NCBI GenBank assembly: GCA_015698045.1
Contig: BLAL01000262.1
Span: forward strand, 622,501-686,500
Length of the DNA stretch: 64,000 nt
Direction of reading: 5' to 3'
Origin: Rhizophagus clarus
Lineage: Eukaryota; Glomeromycota; Glomeromycetes; Glomerales; Glomeraceae
Part shown: positions 10,254 to 22,560 of the stretch, piece by piece
Numbering within the stretch: position 1 is the first letter of the stretch
Layout: each line of letters starts with the position of its first letter
Notes under the pieces: generated by a model
Databases searched by the model: none
Seen by the model: only the letters and a program-made list of their open reading frames with translations
Told to the model about the DNA's origin: nothing
Translations under genes and position numbers: made by a program

Positions 10254-13200
10254 CCCCTATTAATCGTATCATATATTGTTGATAATTAGGAGATCAGCAA
10301 TATAACGTTATTTCTAGAAACCGGTGTATAGTATCCCGTGATATTGAAATTATTGTTATTCTTTGTGAATTTTACGCATATAAGTCACAAATTTACAAAG
10401 AAATGACATTAGAGCCAAGAAAACAAAATTAAATACGATAATATTACTACGAGTCTACGATTAATAAAAAATTGACTATAATAATATTATAACCGTACTG
10501 TACATACAAGACTTTGTGCAACCATCATAACTGTCCACCCAGGATTATTCAATTAATATATTCAAGGGAACTTCTCAAAGCCCATGACTTTTGATACGCG
10601 ACGTTTCTAAAAGCCGATATCAACAGTAGATTGGTGTTAGTGAGAACCATATATTGTCGAAATTTCATAATAATTAATGTATTTTTGGCTTTCTTAGGTC
10701 AGTTTTAAACGTATTCTTTTTCTAAAATATGTATTAAAGAAAATTAAATTAAAAAATAATAAAAAATATTTTCCATTAATAACAACTTATTTCTTTATTA
10801 AAAATTTATTAAAAAATAACATTGTTTAAGGTTTTTAAATATTGATTTTTTTTTATCACAAATAATACTAAAATAAAATCGCCAATATTGGTTTTTTTCT
10901 CTTTAACAAAGTTTAAATACATTTAAAAGTCTTAAACGTGACAAAAAAAAAGATGTAACGATTATTATATTTCAAGGATGACAGTTTAATTGTCCGAGTT
11001 TTTTAATTGCAGGGGTATTTTCTTCGTCGATCATTTTATTATTAGGACAGTTTTGTTTATTAGGAATACTATTGTGTAACATATTAGTTGGTATTATTAA
11101 TTTATTTAGTACTAGAAAAATTATCATCGTGTCCATAGGTAATATTTTTAATGACATTTATTTATATATACTAAATAATAACGTTATTTAGAACATAATT
11201 TAATAAATGTCATACGCATATTCAAATTTATCAATTAACTTGGGTTATTCGGAGTTCAAGTATATCCGTATCCTCAAACCTGATCGAACACATTTCATAA
11301 TTTTTTTTTTTAATATAATTAATTTGGATTACTGTGCTTTCACAATAATTCACGAATTATTGATTAGGCAATACTAAATAAAATCATCTTTTCCGTTTCT
11401 AAACGAAAATTCTATGATGATTAAAGAGAATTTTGGTTGTAAAATCTTATTTGGGAAGTGTATCTAAGTAAAAACAAAATTATTGGTCAGCACGGTAAAT
11501 GAACCCCGTCAAATTTTTTTTTTTATAAATTTCAGGGTGGGAAATAAAATGATTGGTGGAAAGAAAAAAAATTTTTTTCCGAATTTATATCCATAACTTT
11601 CAAAAAATGTTTAAATAGAAAACAGAACTAATTTATTACTAAAAATGTTTATAGCACGGAGAAGAGATATGCATCAAAAAGGACTATTATGGTAACCATT
11701 AAATGAATTAACCTAAAATTAGATGAAAATTGTATAAAATTGATCAACCCTCTTGACGATCATTTTCATGTGTGCGCGCATCATTTATTTTAACCGTAAT
11801 AAATTTTTAATTACTAATAAAATGAAAGTATCATTTTAATCTATATATTATAGTAATTTTATGAAAGAGATTAATTTATTTCTTATAACCTATATCTGTA
11901 AAAATAAAAAAAAAGGTTTAGACTTAAAAGGAATGATAAAAGAACAAATTTTAATAAATTATGATATTTATTAGATAATGCGTGCTTGGAATAAAATTAC
12001 TTGTCATGTGGAATTCATTTCTAGGTGTTTGTGTAAGCCTTTGTTTTTGTGGGGGAACTCTTCTAAATTGTTAATTTGCTTTTTATAGTGTTTATATTAC
12101 ATTATCATTGTATCTTACGGCAGCGCGGCATTTACGCCATAATAACTCATTTCATTTAATTTTTATGTTAATTGTGAATGAAATGGATATAGAACAATAT
12201 TTATCACGAGGATTATCAATTTAAGATCGTTCGACGTTAATCTTTTACGCCAAGAAGTATTTCTTGGTTCAAAACATAATTATAAGTCCAATTGTTCAAG
12301 AAAGATGCAAAATTTGAAATCGTTTATGCATAAATTAAATTTGTTACATGATAATAAAAAACGCACTAAATAAAATTCTTACGCACAATAATAAGCGTTT
12401 GTAGATAACATGGAGCACAAAAATTTGGATTTGAAAGTATCGGATAATTTGGAAATTAAAACGAAGTATCTTACGTTTATTGCATCATTTGACATTATAT
12501 TAAATCTACCCTGTTAAACTTTTTGGAAAGAATTTTGATTACTGATCACCGAAAAAAGAAAGTACCCGTACTCCATTATGTAGATTATAATCTTTGATCA
12601 AATGACATAAACATTGTGATCTTGAAAATACGCGGGATTTTTAACGCCGAGTCAATTACTAGTTGTCAAGATATAGAATAACAATATGTATAAAACGGGA
12701 AACCGGATTTTGATATTTTGATCGAAATATTAGATGACTGCCCACAAAATTTCCTAAAAAGAAATTGTATGGCTTATCATGTGACATATAATGTTGTGAC
12801 ATATAGATTTTACCAACTGAATAACTGTTGTGTGACGCCGGTGATGCCGTGATGAAATATTAATCACGTGATTTAGCGACATCATATTACAACAATGTAA
12901 AATGACATTAAAACTAATGAAATAACAATATAGAGGTCCAGTTCGCTTTTTTTGTTTAAATGGTTTTCCATTAGGCGAAAACGATTATTCTGTGATATAT
13001 TCAAACCATTCATAATTTCCAAATAAAGAATTAATCTTTCTTTTTAAATATGATCACGCATATATTCTAGAAAATATCGATTTCATTAATGGATCAGAAA
13101 TTATAAAAGTGTAACTAACTAAGAGTCACAATTTCTTTATCAAATTAGTAAATATAATGAAATAATGCTTCTTCTGATTGAAAGATAATGAGATACGTTA

Positions 13201-14245
13201 TCAAAGTTTATACAAAAGTAAAGTTGGGGTTGTACAGTCAATTTATTTTGCATATGGCGTATCCAATTAATCTTGTTTACACGTAAATTAATATTAAAGA
13301 TATTTTTAACATAAAGTAATAACTTACATTTTTGACATATCTTCTTAATAATTTCATATGTACTTACTTTTTTTATACCTTCAAACAGTTTGTAATTCTG
13401 TATCATACAACATCAACAAACGCCAAAATTAGATGGAATCTTGGACGAATTCTCCGCATTCTTTATTTTACTAGTAAAGTACAAGTTAAATGACAACTAT
13501 TTATTATTTACTTTTTAGATATAACTATTTAAGTTTTTGTTCTACCTTTTCGGATCTATGATTATTTTTATTTATACAAAAAAAAAACCAGATTATCGGT
13601 GTGATCATAAAAAATTTGAAACTTTCATTAAATAATAACTACGTGACACGGATACTAATCATATTTGCACAATCAAAAATTTGTCACATACTGTAAAGTT
13701 CACAAATGAATCAAATTTTCACGTTTTAACTATAAAAACAAATATGTAAAATATCACCAGGAGACTTTAATAATTAAATGTCATTATATAATAAATTTGT
13801 GATTATCGAAAATTTTCATAAATAAATAATAATATATACATATATACGACGTTTAAAAAGACGTGGAAAAAAGTTAACGATAAAATCACGTGACATAATA
13901 TATTGTTACATATATTAATTATTTTGCTAAACTGAATTTGGGATAGTATATTTTTTTGCGAATAAACAAATTTTTACTTTATCTTTATTTACCACATCAA
14001 AAATGTAAATTAAAACAAATTTCATGCGTGAAATCTTTTTGATTGATCTTTAAAAGTAATGTTCGCATTTTACTTTGATTCATAATCAGCTATTTATATA
14101 CAATTCATGTTTTTTTTTTAAATTACATAAACGGAATTCAACTCCAAAAAGAGAAAAAAAAAAGATGTAACTTTTTAAAAAATATAAATATTAAATTTTT
14201 TACCCTCCATTTTCATTCCACAGTTCTGATCTTTCTTCCTCAAAA
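10254..14245. other. Four kilobases with no supportable gene
   Basis: Only short, Ile/Asn/Lys-rich chance frames occur (for example 10972-11157 and 13140-13406 on the reverse strand). No inverted repeats or GC islands of note were seen. TATA-like and CCAAT-like words are too common at this base composition to call. Confidence 0.55.
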
Positions 14246-15136
14246 ATGAGCTCCAGAAAATATCAAATTCCATCAATTAAGGTACCGCACCCAATTCAAC
14301 TTACAATAGGAGAGATTGTCGACAACAGAGCGGAAGGCAAACTTGGTTCAAAGGCGCCCAATCAATTTTTTTTATACCGATTAGCTTATTTAAAGGAGCT
14401 CAGGAAACACTCCAACGAGAATTACCCAATGACGTTACTGTCGTCATATATTAGCAAGGCATGGTCGGAGGAATCCGTCACGATAAAGGATGATTATAAA
14501 AAATTGTCCGACCAAGTAGAAGATCGTTTAATGGAAATAAGGAAGAAAGAATTAGTTCTCATACCCGGATATCTTAGCTCACAGCAACATTCTTTACATC
14601 CACAGCAACATTCTTTACATCCACAACGTTCTTTACATCCACAACATTCTTTACATCCACAACATTCTATACATCCACAACATACTTTACATCCACAACA
14701 TTCTTTATATCCACAACATTCTTTATATCCACAACATTCTTTATATCCACAACATTCTTTATATCCACAAGATTCTTTACACCCACGAGATTCTTTACAT
14801 CCACAACATACTTTACATCCACAACATTCTTTATATCCACAATATTCTTTACACCCACGAGATTCTTTACATCCACAACATTCTTTACACATACAACAAC
14901 ATTCTTTACACATACAACAACATTCTTTACATCCACAACTTCAACAACACCCCCCCGAAAACATAGCTATAGAACAAAGTTACATTCCAATCCTTTATTC
15001 CAATAATTTTAATTTTATTTATGACGATGAATATCATCAAATGGTTCATAACTTAGGCTTACCAGTTTTCAATATGAACCATTCCCCAGTCGACTCATGC
15101 TTCTGTGAGTCCTGTTTGACTTTCTGGCAATATTAA
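14246..15136 (+). CDS. MATA_HMG-type HMG-box protein with hexapeptide repeats
   Basis: Single-exon gene of 296 codons with ATG at 14246. Residues about 36-101 form an HMG-box of the fungal mating-type (MATA_HMG) kind: KAPNQFFLYR aligns with the usual RPPNAFxLYR start, W73 is the core Trp, and DDYKKLSDQVEDRLMEI forms helix 3. Such proteins bind and bend DNA in the nucleus, and the family is greatly expanded in arbuscular mycorrhizal fungi. Residues 115-231 are 19 tandem hexa/heptapeptides of the [HDRY][ST][LI][HY]PQ pattern. A unique acidic/aromatic tail follows, ending in CFCESCLTFWQY. A TATA-like AAATATAAATATT lies about 60 bp upstream and an AATAAA-like word about 15 bp past the stop. The box lacks a neighbouring mating-locus gene, so a role in sex is not implied. 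Confidence 0.9.
   Translation: MSSRKYQIPSIKVPHPIQLTIGEIVDNRAEGKLGSKAPNQFFLYRLAYLKELRKHSNENYPMTLLSSYISKAWSEESVTIKDDYKKLSDQVEDRLMEIRKKELVLIPGYLSSQQHSLHPQQHSLHPQRSLHPQHSLHPQHSIHPQHTLHPQHSLYPQHSLYPQHSLYPQHSLYPQDSLHPRDSLHPQHTLHPQHSLYPQYSLHPRDSLHPQHSLHIQQHSLHIQQHSLHPQLQQHPPENIAIEQSYIPILYSNNFNFIYDDEYHQMVHNLGLPVFNMNHSPVDSCFCESCLTFWQY
14588..14938 (+). repeat. In-frame 18-bp minisatellite within the HMG gene
   Basis: Nineteen copies of an 18-bp unit close to CATTCTTTACATCCACAA, three of them lengthened to 21 bp, encode HSLHPQ-like peptides. Most differences are single changes at fixed positions (His to Tyr at position 4, His to Asp at position 1). Neighbouring identical copies (four HSLYPQ in a row) suggest recent slippage or unequal exchange. 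Length is likely to vary between strains. Confidence 0.95.
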
Positions 15137-16214
15137 ACTCGATTGTTTTCTTTAATAAATTTTATTTTTCGATCAACTCTATTTTTTATTATTCCGGAAT
15201 AAGAATCGAATCTTTTAATTATAGTTTTTTTCCCTCGTTTTTTTTTTCGGTACTCCGTGTACAACGTAAATCTAAATCGTAATCGTTTTTTTTCTTTTCG
15301 AAACAATGATGATCGTTGTGCCTCACCAAAAATATGCTGTTGAATGATGCAGCAAAGCCTCCCGCCTATCTCCCCAAATTAAGGTTTTTTTTTTTTTAAG
15401 GTAACATCCCCCTCCCTTTAAGAACCCTAAGTTACTTTTTAAGATATAATTTAATTTTAAAAAAAAAAATAATAAATATGATAAAATGCTATATAATCGA
15501 AAAAATTTATATGTTGTGACATGACATTTTAATTGGTAACATATTTAAAACTCATCACCTATTGATATAAAATGGCTTAGCTTACTTTATGATAAAATCG
15601 AGTATAAAACCGCAGGTGCACAAACATTTTTATTGCACATTTAATAATTTTTTTTTCTTTGTAGATAAATAATTTTTTTTTTCCCGTTCTTGAATTCTAA
15701 CTTATAATATGATTACAGTTAATACCGCCACCATAAATAAATTAAAATTTATGAATATAATTAAATTTGAAAAATTAATGAATAAACTAACTATAGATTA
15801 ATTATCAAGCGGATATATTAACTGCTTTCGTAAATATTTACGAAGTAATTAAAAGCTATTATTTCGAGTTTGGAATTAACAATGAATAAATAAGTCGACA
15901 TTTAAAGAAAAGTATTTCAAGAGATAACGTATAGTCTACATAAAAAGGTACTTAATTAATATTATAATTTATATTTTAAAATTTTTGAAAAATTAAGTTC
16001 GCTCACTGTGAAAATATTTTAATAATTCTTGTCAAAATTTTTATTTTTATCGCAAAATTCAAGGTACAGATGTATTTGTATCTTGATTTTATGTTTTGAG
16101 TACAATTTATGCCTAAAAATTTTCTAACATAACGTATTATTCTCTTTCTACACATTCATAAATATTTTTTTTTAGATATGTGAATTATAGACCTAGTAGG
16201 TAAGAAAATATTCA
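15137..16214. other. Non-coding stretch downstream of the HMG gene
   Basis: AATAAATTTTATTTTT-type sequence just past 15150 is a plausible polyadenylation region. Homopolymer runs follow. No gene is seen. Confidence 0.5.
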
Positions 16215-16661
16215 ATGTTATGGTCAAAATTGGACCACGAAAAAATTTTAAATGAATTAAAGACTGAGGACTACAATTAGGGTTTCGATCAAAGGAACTT
16301 TCAAACCCTTCGCGTTAAGATCGCTTTATCGTCATTTATCGTCGCAAGTTCCACTTGAGGCGTCTGGGAATATACCTTGGACGGTATACCGGTTCGCATC
16401 CTTCCGAAGCGAAAAGAAAGTGAGCAATTTCAATTTATTATTTACAATGTTCCTAAAGAAATGTGCAAGTTAGACAAACCAGTGCACGAAATTTTGGACG
16501 AATTTTTGGTCAAATTTATCAAAACGATACAAACGACGAAAGGAGAAACAACCTTGATGGAGTATTTCGAAAAATTCGATGATGTTAACCATCCACGATT
16601 GATGGAAAATTCTGTTGACAAGACTAAAATTTGTGATTTTACGTCTTTTATGACGAATTGA
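16215..16661 (+). pseudogene. Orphan reading frame with two in-frame stops
   Basis: From ATG 16215 a single frame of 149 codons reads as good protein to TAA/TGA-free quality at 16661, except for TAG at 16278-16280 and TGA at 16356-16358. The intact part has IPVRILPKRKESEQFQFII, then MCKLDKPVHEILDEFLVKF and LMEYFEKFDDVNHPRLMEN. The frame continues at equal quality across both stops (LDHEKILNELKTEDY before, FQTLRVKIALSSFIVAS between). There are no frameshifts. I do not recognise the family. Most likely it is a young pseudogene; stop readthrough or an unrecognised intron are alternatives. The final 94 codons alone begin with TTG, not ATG. Confidence 0.5.
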
Positions 16662-17290
16662 TTTTTGTTCGTTTTCTCTATAGAAGTTAGTTTGGTTTGT
16701 AGTTTTCCCTGCCTTTTTTTGTGTTCATATAGCTCCATTTCGACTTATGTTTTTGTTTTTATTAATTTTATTTGACTTTCACGGTAGGCAATTTTTTAGG
16801 AATTGATCCGGGATTTTAAGATTCATTTCAGCCAGCCACTTACCGATTCTCGCCCAATTTGAAACAAGGCAAGTTCTAGCAAGTCGGGATCACGACGGAG
16901 TTGGTTTTTCTGTGAAAATACACGGTGGACTTTTTGCTTGCGTCTGTACTAAATAGATTTTGTAGTTAAAAATCTATAAACATTTGTTATTTACTCTTTT
17001 TTCCTGAAGATAGTAATTTCTTTTTAAGTGGCCCTTCTTTTGACTAATTGCATTTTTTATGTAGCTTGACTTTTCAGATTCTCTCCCTAGAATGATATGA
17101 ATTTTAGGATTGGTAATTATTTTTATTAAAACGTTATTGAATTTTGTCAGAATTTTCAAAGATGAATATAACGAATATTTACGTTAATTACTACGATTCC
17201 AATGTTTTTAAGATAGGTGGATCGGACCATGTAATTCCACACGGGTTAGTTAGGAAATACGTGGAATTCCACACATCCCCACATCCCTAC
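16662..17290. other. Non-coding stretch
   Basis: No convincing frame or repeat. Confidence 0.4.
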
Positions 17291-17909
17291 ATGGATCCAC
17301 ATATATTACCTTAGATCTACGTCGACAATACCACGCGTTTCGTCACAGGGTGTCTGGAAAATACTGGAAATATTTAGAATTCCACAATTTTCCACGGTAT
17401 ATGATGTGGATTTCCACGTGGATTTTAAGCGGAAAAAACTTCCTGATGAATTCGATATTCACGTATATTCACTTAGCTGATACAATTGATACGGTATATT
17501 TATTTTACTCTCTTTCTTTTTTCTTGTCTTTTTCTTGTTTTTCTTTATATTAATAAATAATTGAACAAGGTTTTTAGCAGATATAGGACTTTGTGAAAAA
17601 ATTGCTTTTCCGTACTTTGTTTTGATAATTTCGGGTAACTGCTATTTAAGTATTTAATTTTTGCCATGTACCGTAATTTAAATATTTTGGGATATTAGTA
17701 CTGTATTTTTATAATTGTGCTTTTTGACATAATTTCAATATTCATGTTGGATTTACTTTTTTGCGAAGTACCAGCGTCAGGAAGTTTTTACTGCTTAAAA
17801 TCCACATGGAAATCCGCATCTTATACTCGTTAGTATAATATACCGTAGAAAATTGTGGAATTCTAGTATTTTTGGCGTAGATCGAAAGGCAATATATATG
17901 GATCCATTT
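17291..17909. mobile_element. Inverted-repeat element (foldback/MITE-like)
   Basis: The left arm (about 17291-17450) and right arm (about 17770-17909) are inverted copies. The best blocks are TAGAATTCCACAATTTTCNA followed by CGGTATAT, then GGATTTCCANGTGGATTTTA and AACTTCCTG. The outermost block is ATGGATCC...ATATATT..CTT.GATCTACG. The loop of about 320 bp is AT-rich with no transposase. GATTTCCACGTGGAAATC-like words also make each arm locally self-complementary. Confidence 0.65.
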
Positions 17910-18180
17910 AGAGTACATAGGAATGTGCGGACTTCAGAAGCAGATCGATTGTTTCGCGTTGAAATAAAAATAAAAATACTATAATTATCATAACCCACCA
18001 ATTTAAGGTACGCTAGTTTTTTTTTTAATAAAAAAAAAGATCTAATGATCTTGTATTGTTTATTTTTAATTTTTTAAAACACTTAAAATCTTGATTTTTG
18101 CATCGAAATTGAAGGTCATCCTTAATTTTTTGACAATCATATCTTGAAATGAAAAATTGGATGAATATTTAGTATTTTTA

Positions 18181-19720
18181 TGATTTAGTTTTTGGAAATT
18201 AATCTAACCATAATTCCCAATTTGGATGAAAAAGTCGCAAGATAATTTTATATATTGTTAGTACGGGTGAAACTAACGTTTTTTGAATTTTTTTTTTTTT
18301 TTTGTTGAAATGAGAAACACTTTCTGTTTTTGATTTGAATTTTTCACTTTCGTAAAAAAATAGCACAATTATGTATCATATTTTTTTGGTAAATGCGGCA
18401 TTATACTAAATTCCACTGAATAGAGATCACCTTCCGTTTTATTTTGATTTATTTTTTTTTTTTTTTTCTCATAAGAATGGAGTTGTATCTAAGATTCAAA
18501 AAAATACCCATTTTTTGACTTAAAATAAAAATAAATTTGATAGTTTTTCATCAAATAATTTATAAAATAAAAATGGAGAACACAAAATTCAAAAAAATTA
18601 TCAAAATATCCATTTTTTATTTAAATTTTTCTTTTCGTAAAAAGTAGAATTGATAGTCGCAATTGAACCGCATAATCGGTATTCCATCTCTTTGGTTTTC
18701 AATAGTTTCATGTTTTCTAGGCCTCTTTGCAAGAGATTTACAGTACAGTACATTAACACTTAAATGTCATAATGTAACAGATAAGAAGATTTACAAATAC
18801 CTTTAGTAAATCAACGATCTTCATGGATATGTTTTCTGGATCGTCTATTATTAAAATTTATACTAGTTAAGTCATTTTCTAAGTATTTAGTATTCATTAG
18901 TATCAATTTCTAAAATCTTTTCAAATAATTTGTTTGGCTTTTCTCTTAGCGTTAGAAATTCTACTAGATTGATTAGATTGTTCATATCGCGAAGCAACAT
19001 ATATTATAAGTTTAAATTAAGGTTGCGTGCCATAAGTAATAATTATTATACTCAAATTACAACCTAAGCGAGTTGTAATATTATAAACGTAAGTTGTAAT
19101 TTGCTTGTAAATACTATGTTATTGTAGTTACCTGAAAGATGATAATTCTGATTTACGTCCATTATAATTACTTTTTGGACTTACAAACTATTAAACTATT
19201 AACACTAGTTTAAATTGTCATGTATTTTCAGTTTCTAAGTGAATTTTTCTAACATCTTTTGCATTTTTGTAGTTAAAGTGGAAAGCGATACGTAACTGTT
19301 TTTAAACAATCATGAATCATGTGATATGATGATCACATGGTTTACGCAGAATTTTTAGAAATTTGATTGGCTACAATAAACAACAAATTTTATTTGCTGA
19401 TTAAAAGACGAATCAACCCAAAACATAAACTAAAAGAACAGTAAACTACAAGTAAGTCAAAATCTTGAATCTTTTTTTTTTCATCTAGTTTTTTTATCCT
19501 TAGTTTTTATTTTGGTTAATTTATTTAATTTATTTATTTATTTCTCTTTAAGTAAAAGATCAATTAATGCAAATTAACAAAAAGAATTATTAAGGTCGAA
19601 ATTAAAAGAATACTTTAAGATGAATACGAGCAGAATGAAGAGAAATGTCCAATTGGTATCTAAATTTGCTTATATTTGACATACTCTATAATGACTTATT
19701 TATTAATACCAAAGATAATA
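18181..19720 (+). repeat. Dispersed 1.5-kb repeat, copy B
   Basis: Same-orientation partner of 6530-7985, with the same landmark blocks in the same order. It differs by several insertions, including about 150 bp around 19020-19190 not seen in copy A. No coding frame. Confidence 0.75.
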
Positions 19721-20325
19721 AAAAAATGATCATCCGTATTTTTTGTTTAATAAAAAAAAAAACAACAGAACTTCGTATTTTTAATAATTAATTGTTTTTA
19801 ATAAAAAAGAAAATCAATTGTTTTAAGAATTTATTTCGTTTTAATAAAAAACATTTTTAATAAAAATGCTTTTGCAATGTTTTTTTTTAAATAAATTTAT
19901 TTAATAAATAACAAATACAAATTATAAATGATATTTTAATAAATTTGGATTAAATTAGTTATTAATAAGTTTAATAATTGGTTTACATGAAACTTTATAA
20001 ATTCGTCAACTACAAAGGATCTGCAGAAAATGGAAATCTGGCGTGGCGTCAAATAAAAGTAAAAAATTATGTGAAAAAATCGTTTTGAAGAATAGGTTAT
20101 TTGAAACTTCGGGATTCATATTATGTATTAAAATATGTTTGTGTTGAATGGGTACACATGAAGAGCATTATTTAAGGATGAAAATCGAGTATCATAAAAA
20201 AATTACCAGTAATCGACATAAATTTGCACCGAAATCGTATATGAATTTTGCAGTTGACTCACGGGTCACGAATTAATAAATCTTGGATCAAATCGATCCA
20301 AATTGGTCCAAGTCGGTCTGAGTCA
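19721..20325. other. A-tract/T-tract-rich non-coding DNA
   Basis: Poly-A and poly-T words up to about 19930, then a more complex stretch around 20260-20325 with GGTCCAAGTCGGTCT-like words. That second stretch continues after the inserted element, at 22082. Confidence 0.4.
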
Positions 20326-20333
20326 GTTCAAAC

Positions 20334-22073
20334 TAGAGGCCTGCAACGGGCCAGGTCCAGGCTCAAAACCCAGCCCGGACCCAGCCTAGAATCTGGGTAC
20401 GGGCCGGAAAGTTGAATTTTAAAATACACCCGGGTCGGGTCCGGGCCGGGTTTTGTTTTTCACAAAATTTCCAGGCTGGGTCCGGGTTCAGATTCTAAAC
20501 CCAGATTTTTATTAATTCTGGTCAAAATTATAATTAATTCTGGCCAAGTTGAAAAATTAAAAAAAAAAAGTCAACTTTTATTGTTTAATTTCTTCTTTAT
20601 TATATTATATTGCAAACTTTTCCTAATCATAAATAGTTTTTATCTATATGTATAATGCTTTTTAAAATCAAATGCTGCATCAAAATTTATAATTTAACTG
20701 TACGGCAGTTTGATTAGGCTAAAAATTTTCATTTTCGGATTGTTTAAATGTACAAAATTATAAAATATTATTAAGTTTTTTTTTTACCTTTGTTAACTTG
20801 TTCATTACCACAGATCATTTTATTTTAATATTACATAGTTGTGTTTCAATAATTTTTATATTTATTATAGTTATTTACTTAATAAAGTTTCATTTATTTT
20901 TCAAGTATAAATAATAAATTATCTTTAAAACATGAAAATTTTGTGTAATAAAGAATATTAAATCACTGTTCCACAAAATTTATACATATAATCTACATTA
21001 CATTATCAATATCATATGAATTCTTATCAATTTTTAGTAATTTTTTAATGTTTATTGATTTCTCATAAGAAGGCAACATCTTTGAATTATAACTAATTAT
21101 TTTAAAAAAATTGTTTAACAAGTATAAAAGTTTTAAAGTGGCCTACTTATATAAAATTATTATCTTTCCAAAAAAAACTTATTTAAAATGATTTACATCA
21201 CATTTCATATGGGCCGATCGGTGGAATTAACGAAATTAACCTAAACTAAGGAATTTGACGTTAATTTAATAAAAAATAAGTTTCGCAAGTTTCACAAAAA
21301 TGGTTACATTTGTGCTACATGATCATATGACACATGATATCAAGAAATTACTTCAACAAAGTAGCGTTAAAAAATTTTTTTCTTTCGTGAACTTCCTATT
21401 GAACTCCCCATCAACGTGCAGCTATTTTTTTTTATTTTTTTTTTATTTTTTTTTTTATAGTTTATAAAAAAATCTTGTATAAACAGCAAAATTATTCAAA
21501 AAATCTTTAAATAAATAAATAGCTCTGTGTTAATAATGATATTTTAACAATTTAAATTATGTATTGAATAGTTTTTTATTAAAATCTATTTGATATTTGT
21601 TATTAATTATTTTTAAATTAATTTTTTTTTGTTAAATTGTTAAATATTCTGGAATTTTGTTTCTTTTTTTTAATGGACTAACTTTATAATATTTTTTTCC
21701 TTTTTTTTTTTAGAAATTTCTTTTACTGGGCTCAGATTAAAAGAGTAAATTTTTTGGGAGGGATCTTAAAAGGTTATTTTACTTATTTTTTATATTTTTT
21801 GATTATTTTTTCTTATGTGAGAACGGTTTTGATCAATTTTAATTGGTACTGCGCCACACAACTGATGATCAGCAAATTCCACAAATCGCGGATATGTTAT
21901 AAATTCCAGGCCGGTCTGGGTTGGGCCGGGTTTTTATATTATAAATCTGGGCTGGGCCAGGCCAGAATAAAATTTGTGTTTAAGTTCCGGGCCAGGTCTG
22001 GGCCGGCATACAATTTCATATATAAATTTCAGGCCAGGCCGGGTTTCAAAATATGTGCAAATGCAGGCCTCTA
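20334..22073. mobile_element. Non-autonomous hAT-like element with GC-rich subterminal clusters
   Basis: The ends are exact inverted copies of TAGAGGCCTGCA. The element is flanked by a perfect 8-bp duplication, GTTCAAAC, at 20326-20333 and 22074-22081, which fits the hAT superfamily. It is 1740 bp. About 170 bp at each end is packed with GGGCCGGG, CCAGGCC and GGGTCCGGG words, in striking contrast with an AT-rich interior holding no transposase. On the right, four units of about 40 bp, each pairing an AAATTCCAGG-like word with GGCCGGG, repeat in tandem. The interior must rely on a transposase made elsewhere. Confidence 0.85.
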
Positions 22074-22196
22074 GTTCAAACTGCTCTGAACTGTACCAAG
22101 CCGTGAGCTATGAGTCGACTTGAAACCGTGCTTGATATACCCATTTGTCGAGTTTTCCATCTCTAGTTGCTATTATCTATAATGAAGCTTTCAATA

Positions 22197-22560
22197 GACT
22201 CCATGTCATATTTTACATCCTATGCAAGGCTACCAGCAAGTAACTCATCCTAAAGAGACTATCGTTATGAGCGAATACTCATTTTTTTTGATACGTCACA
22301 CAACGATCTCCAAATGTACCATGTAATTTATAAAATTTGAAAGTGTATCTCAGTTAATAAGTAACAGTGTGAGTAACACTGATAATAACTTGATGAATAT
22401 TAATCAGTTTAACAAAGTACCATGAACCTGAATTTAAGAAAATTTATTAGGTATCTTGTGGAATGGTGGAATGGTCTCGCATACATTTTTATTTCAATTT
22501 TAAATATAATTGTATATGTTAATCAATTCATTAATGTGAACATCAGCAGCAAGAATTTTA
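22197..22560 (+). pseudogene. Decayed partial copy of the orphan gene at 24492
   Basis: The DNA follows the middle of the downstream gene with many substitutions. Matching landmarks are GACTCC...ATCATCAGCAGGT-like sequence, GCGAATACTCATTTTTTT, CTCCAAATGTA, GTATCTCAGTTAATAAGTAA, CATTTTTATTTCAATTT and TCATTAATGTGAACATCA. The frame is destroyed by stops and indels. The copy lacks the gene's beginning and end, and lies just right of the inserted hAT-like element. Confidence 0.75.

Noticed and set aside
14494..14936. Two reverse-strand frames giving Cys-rich (KECCGCKE) and VKNVVDVKN repeat proteins
   Set aside because: They are exact antisense readings of the 18-bp minisatellite in the HMG gene; an 18-bp unit keeps all frames open.
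21754..22074. Forward frame with repeated YKFQARxG peptides
   Set aside because: It lies in the GC-rich subterminal array of the hAT-like element and reflects the 40-bp DNA repeat, not a gene.
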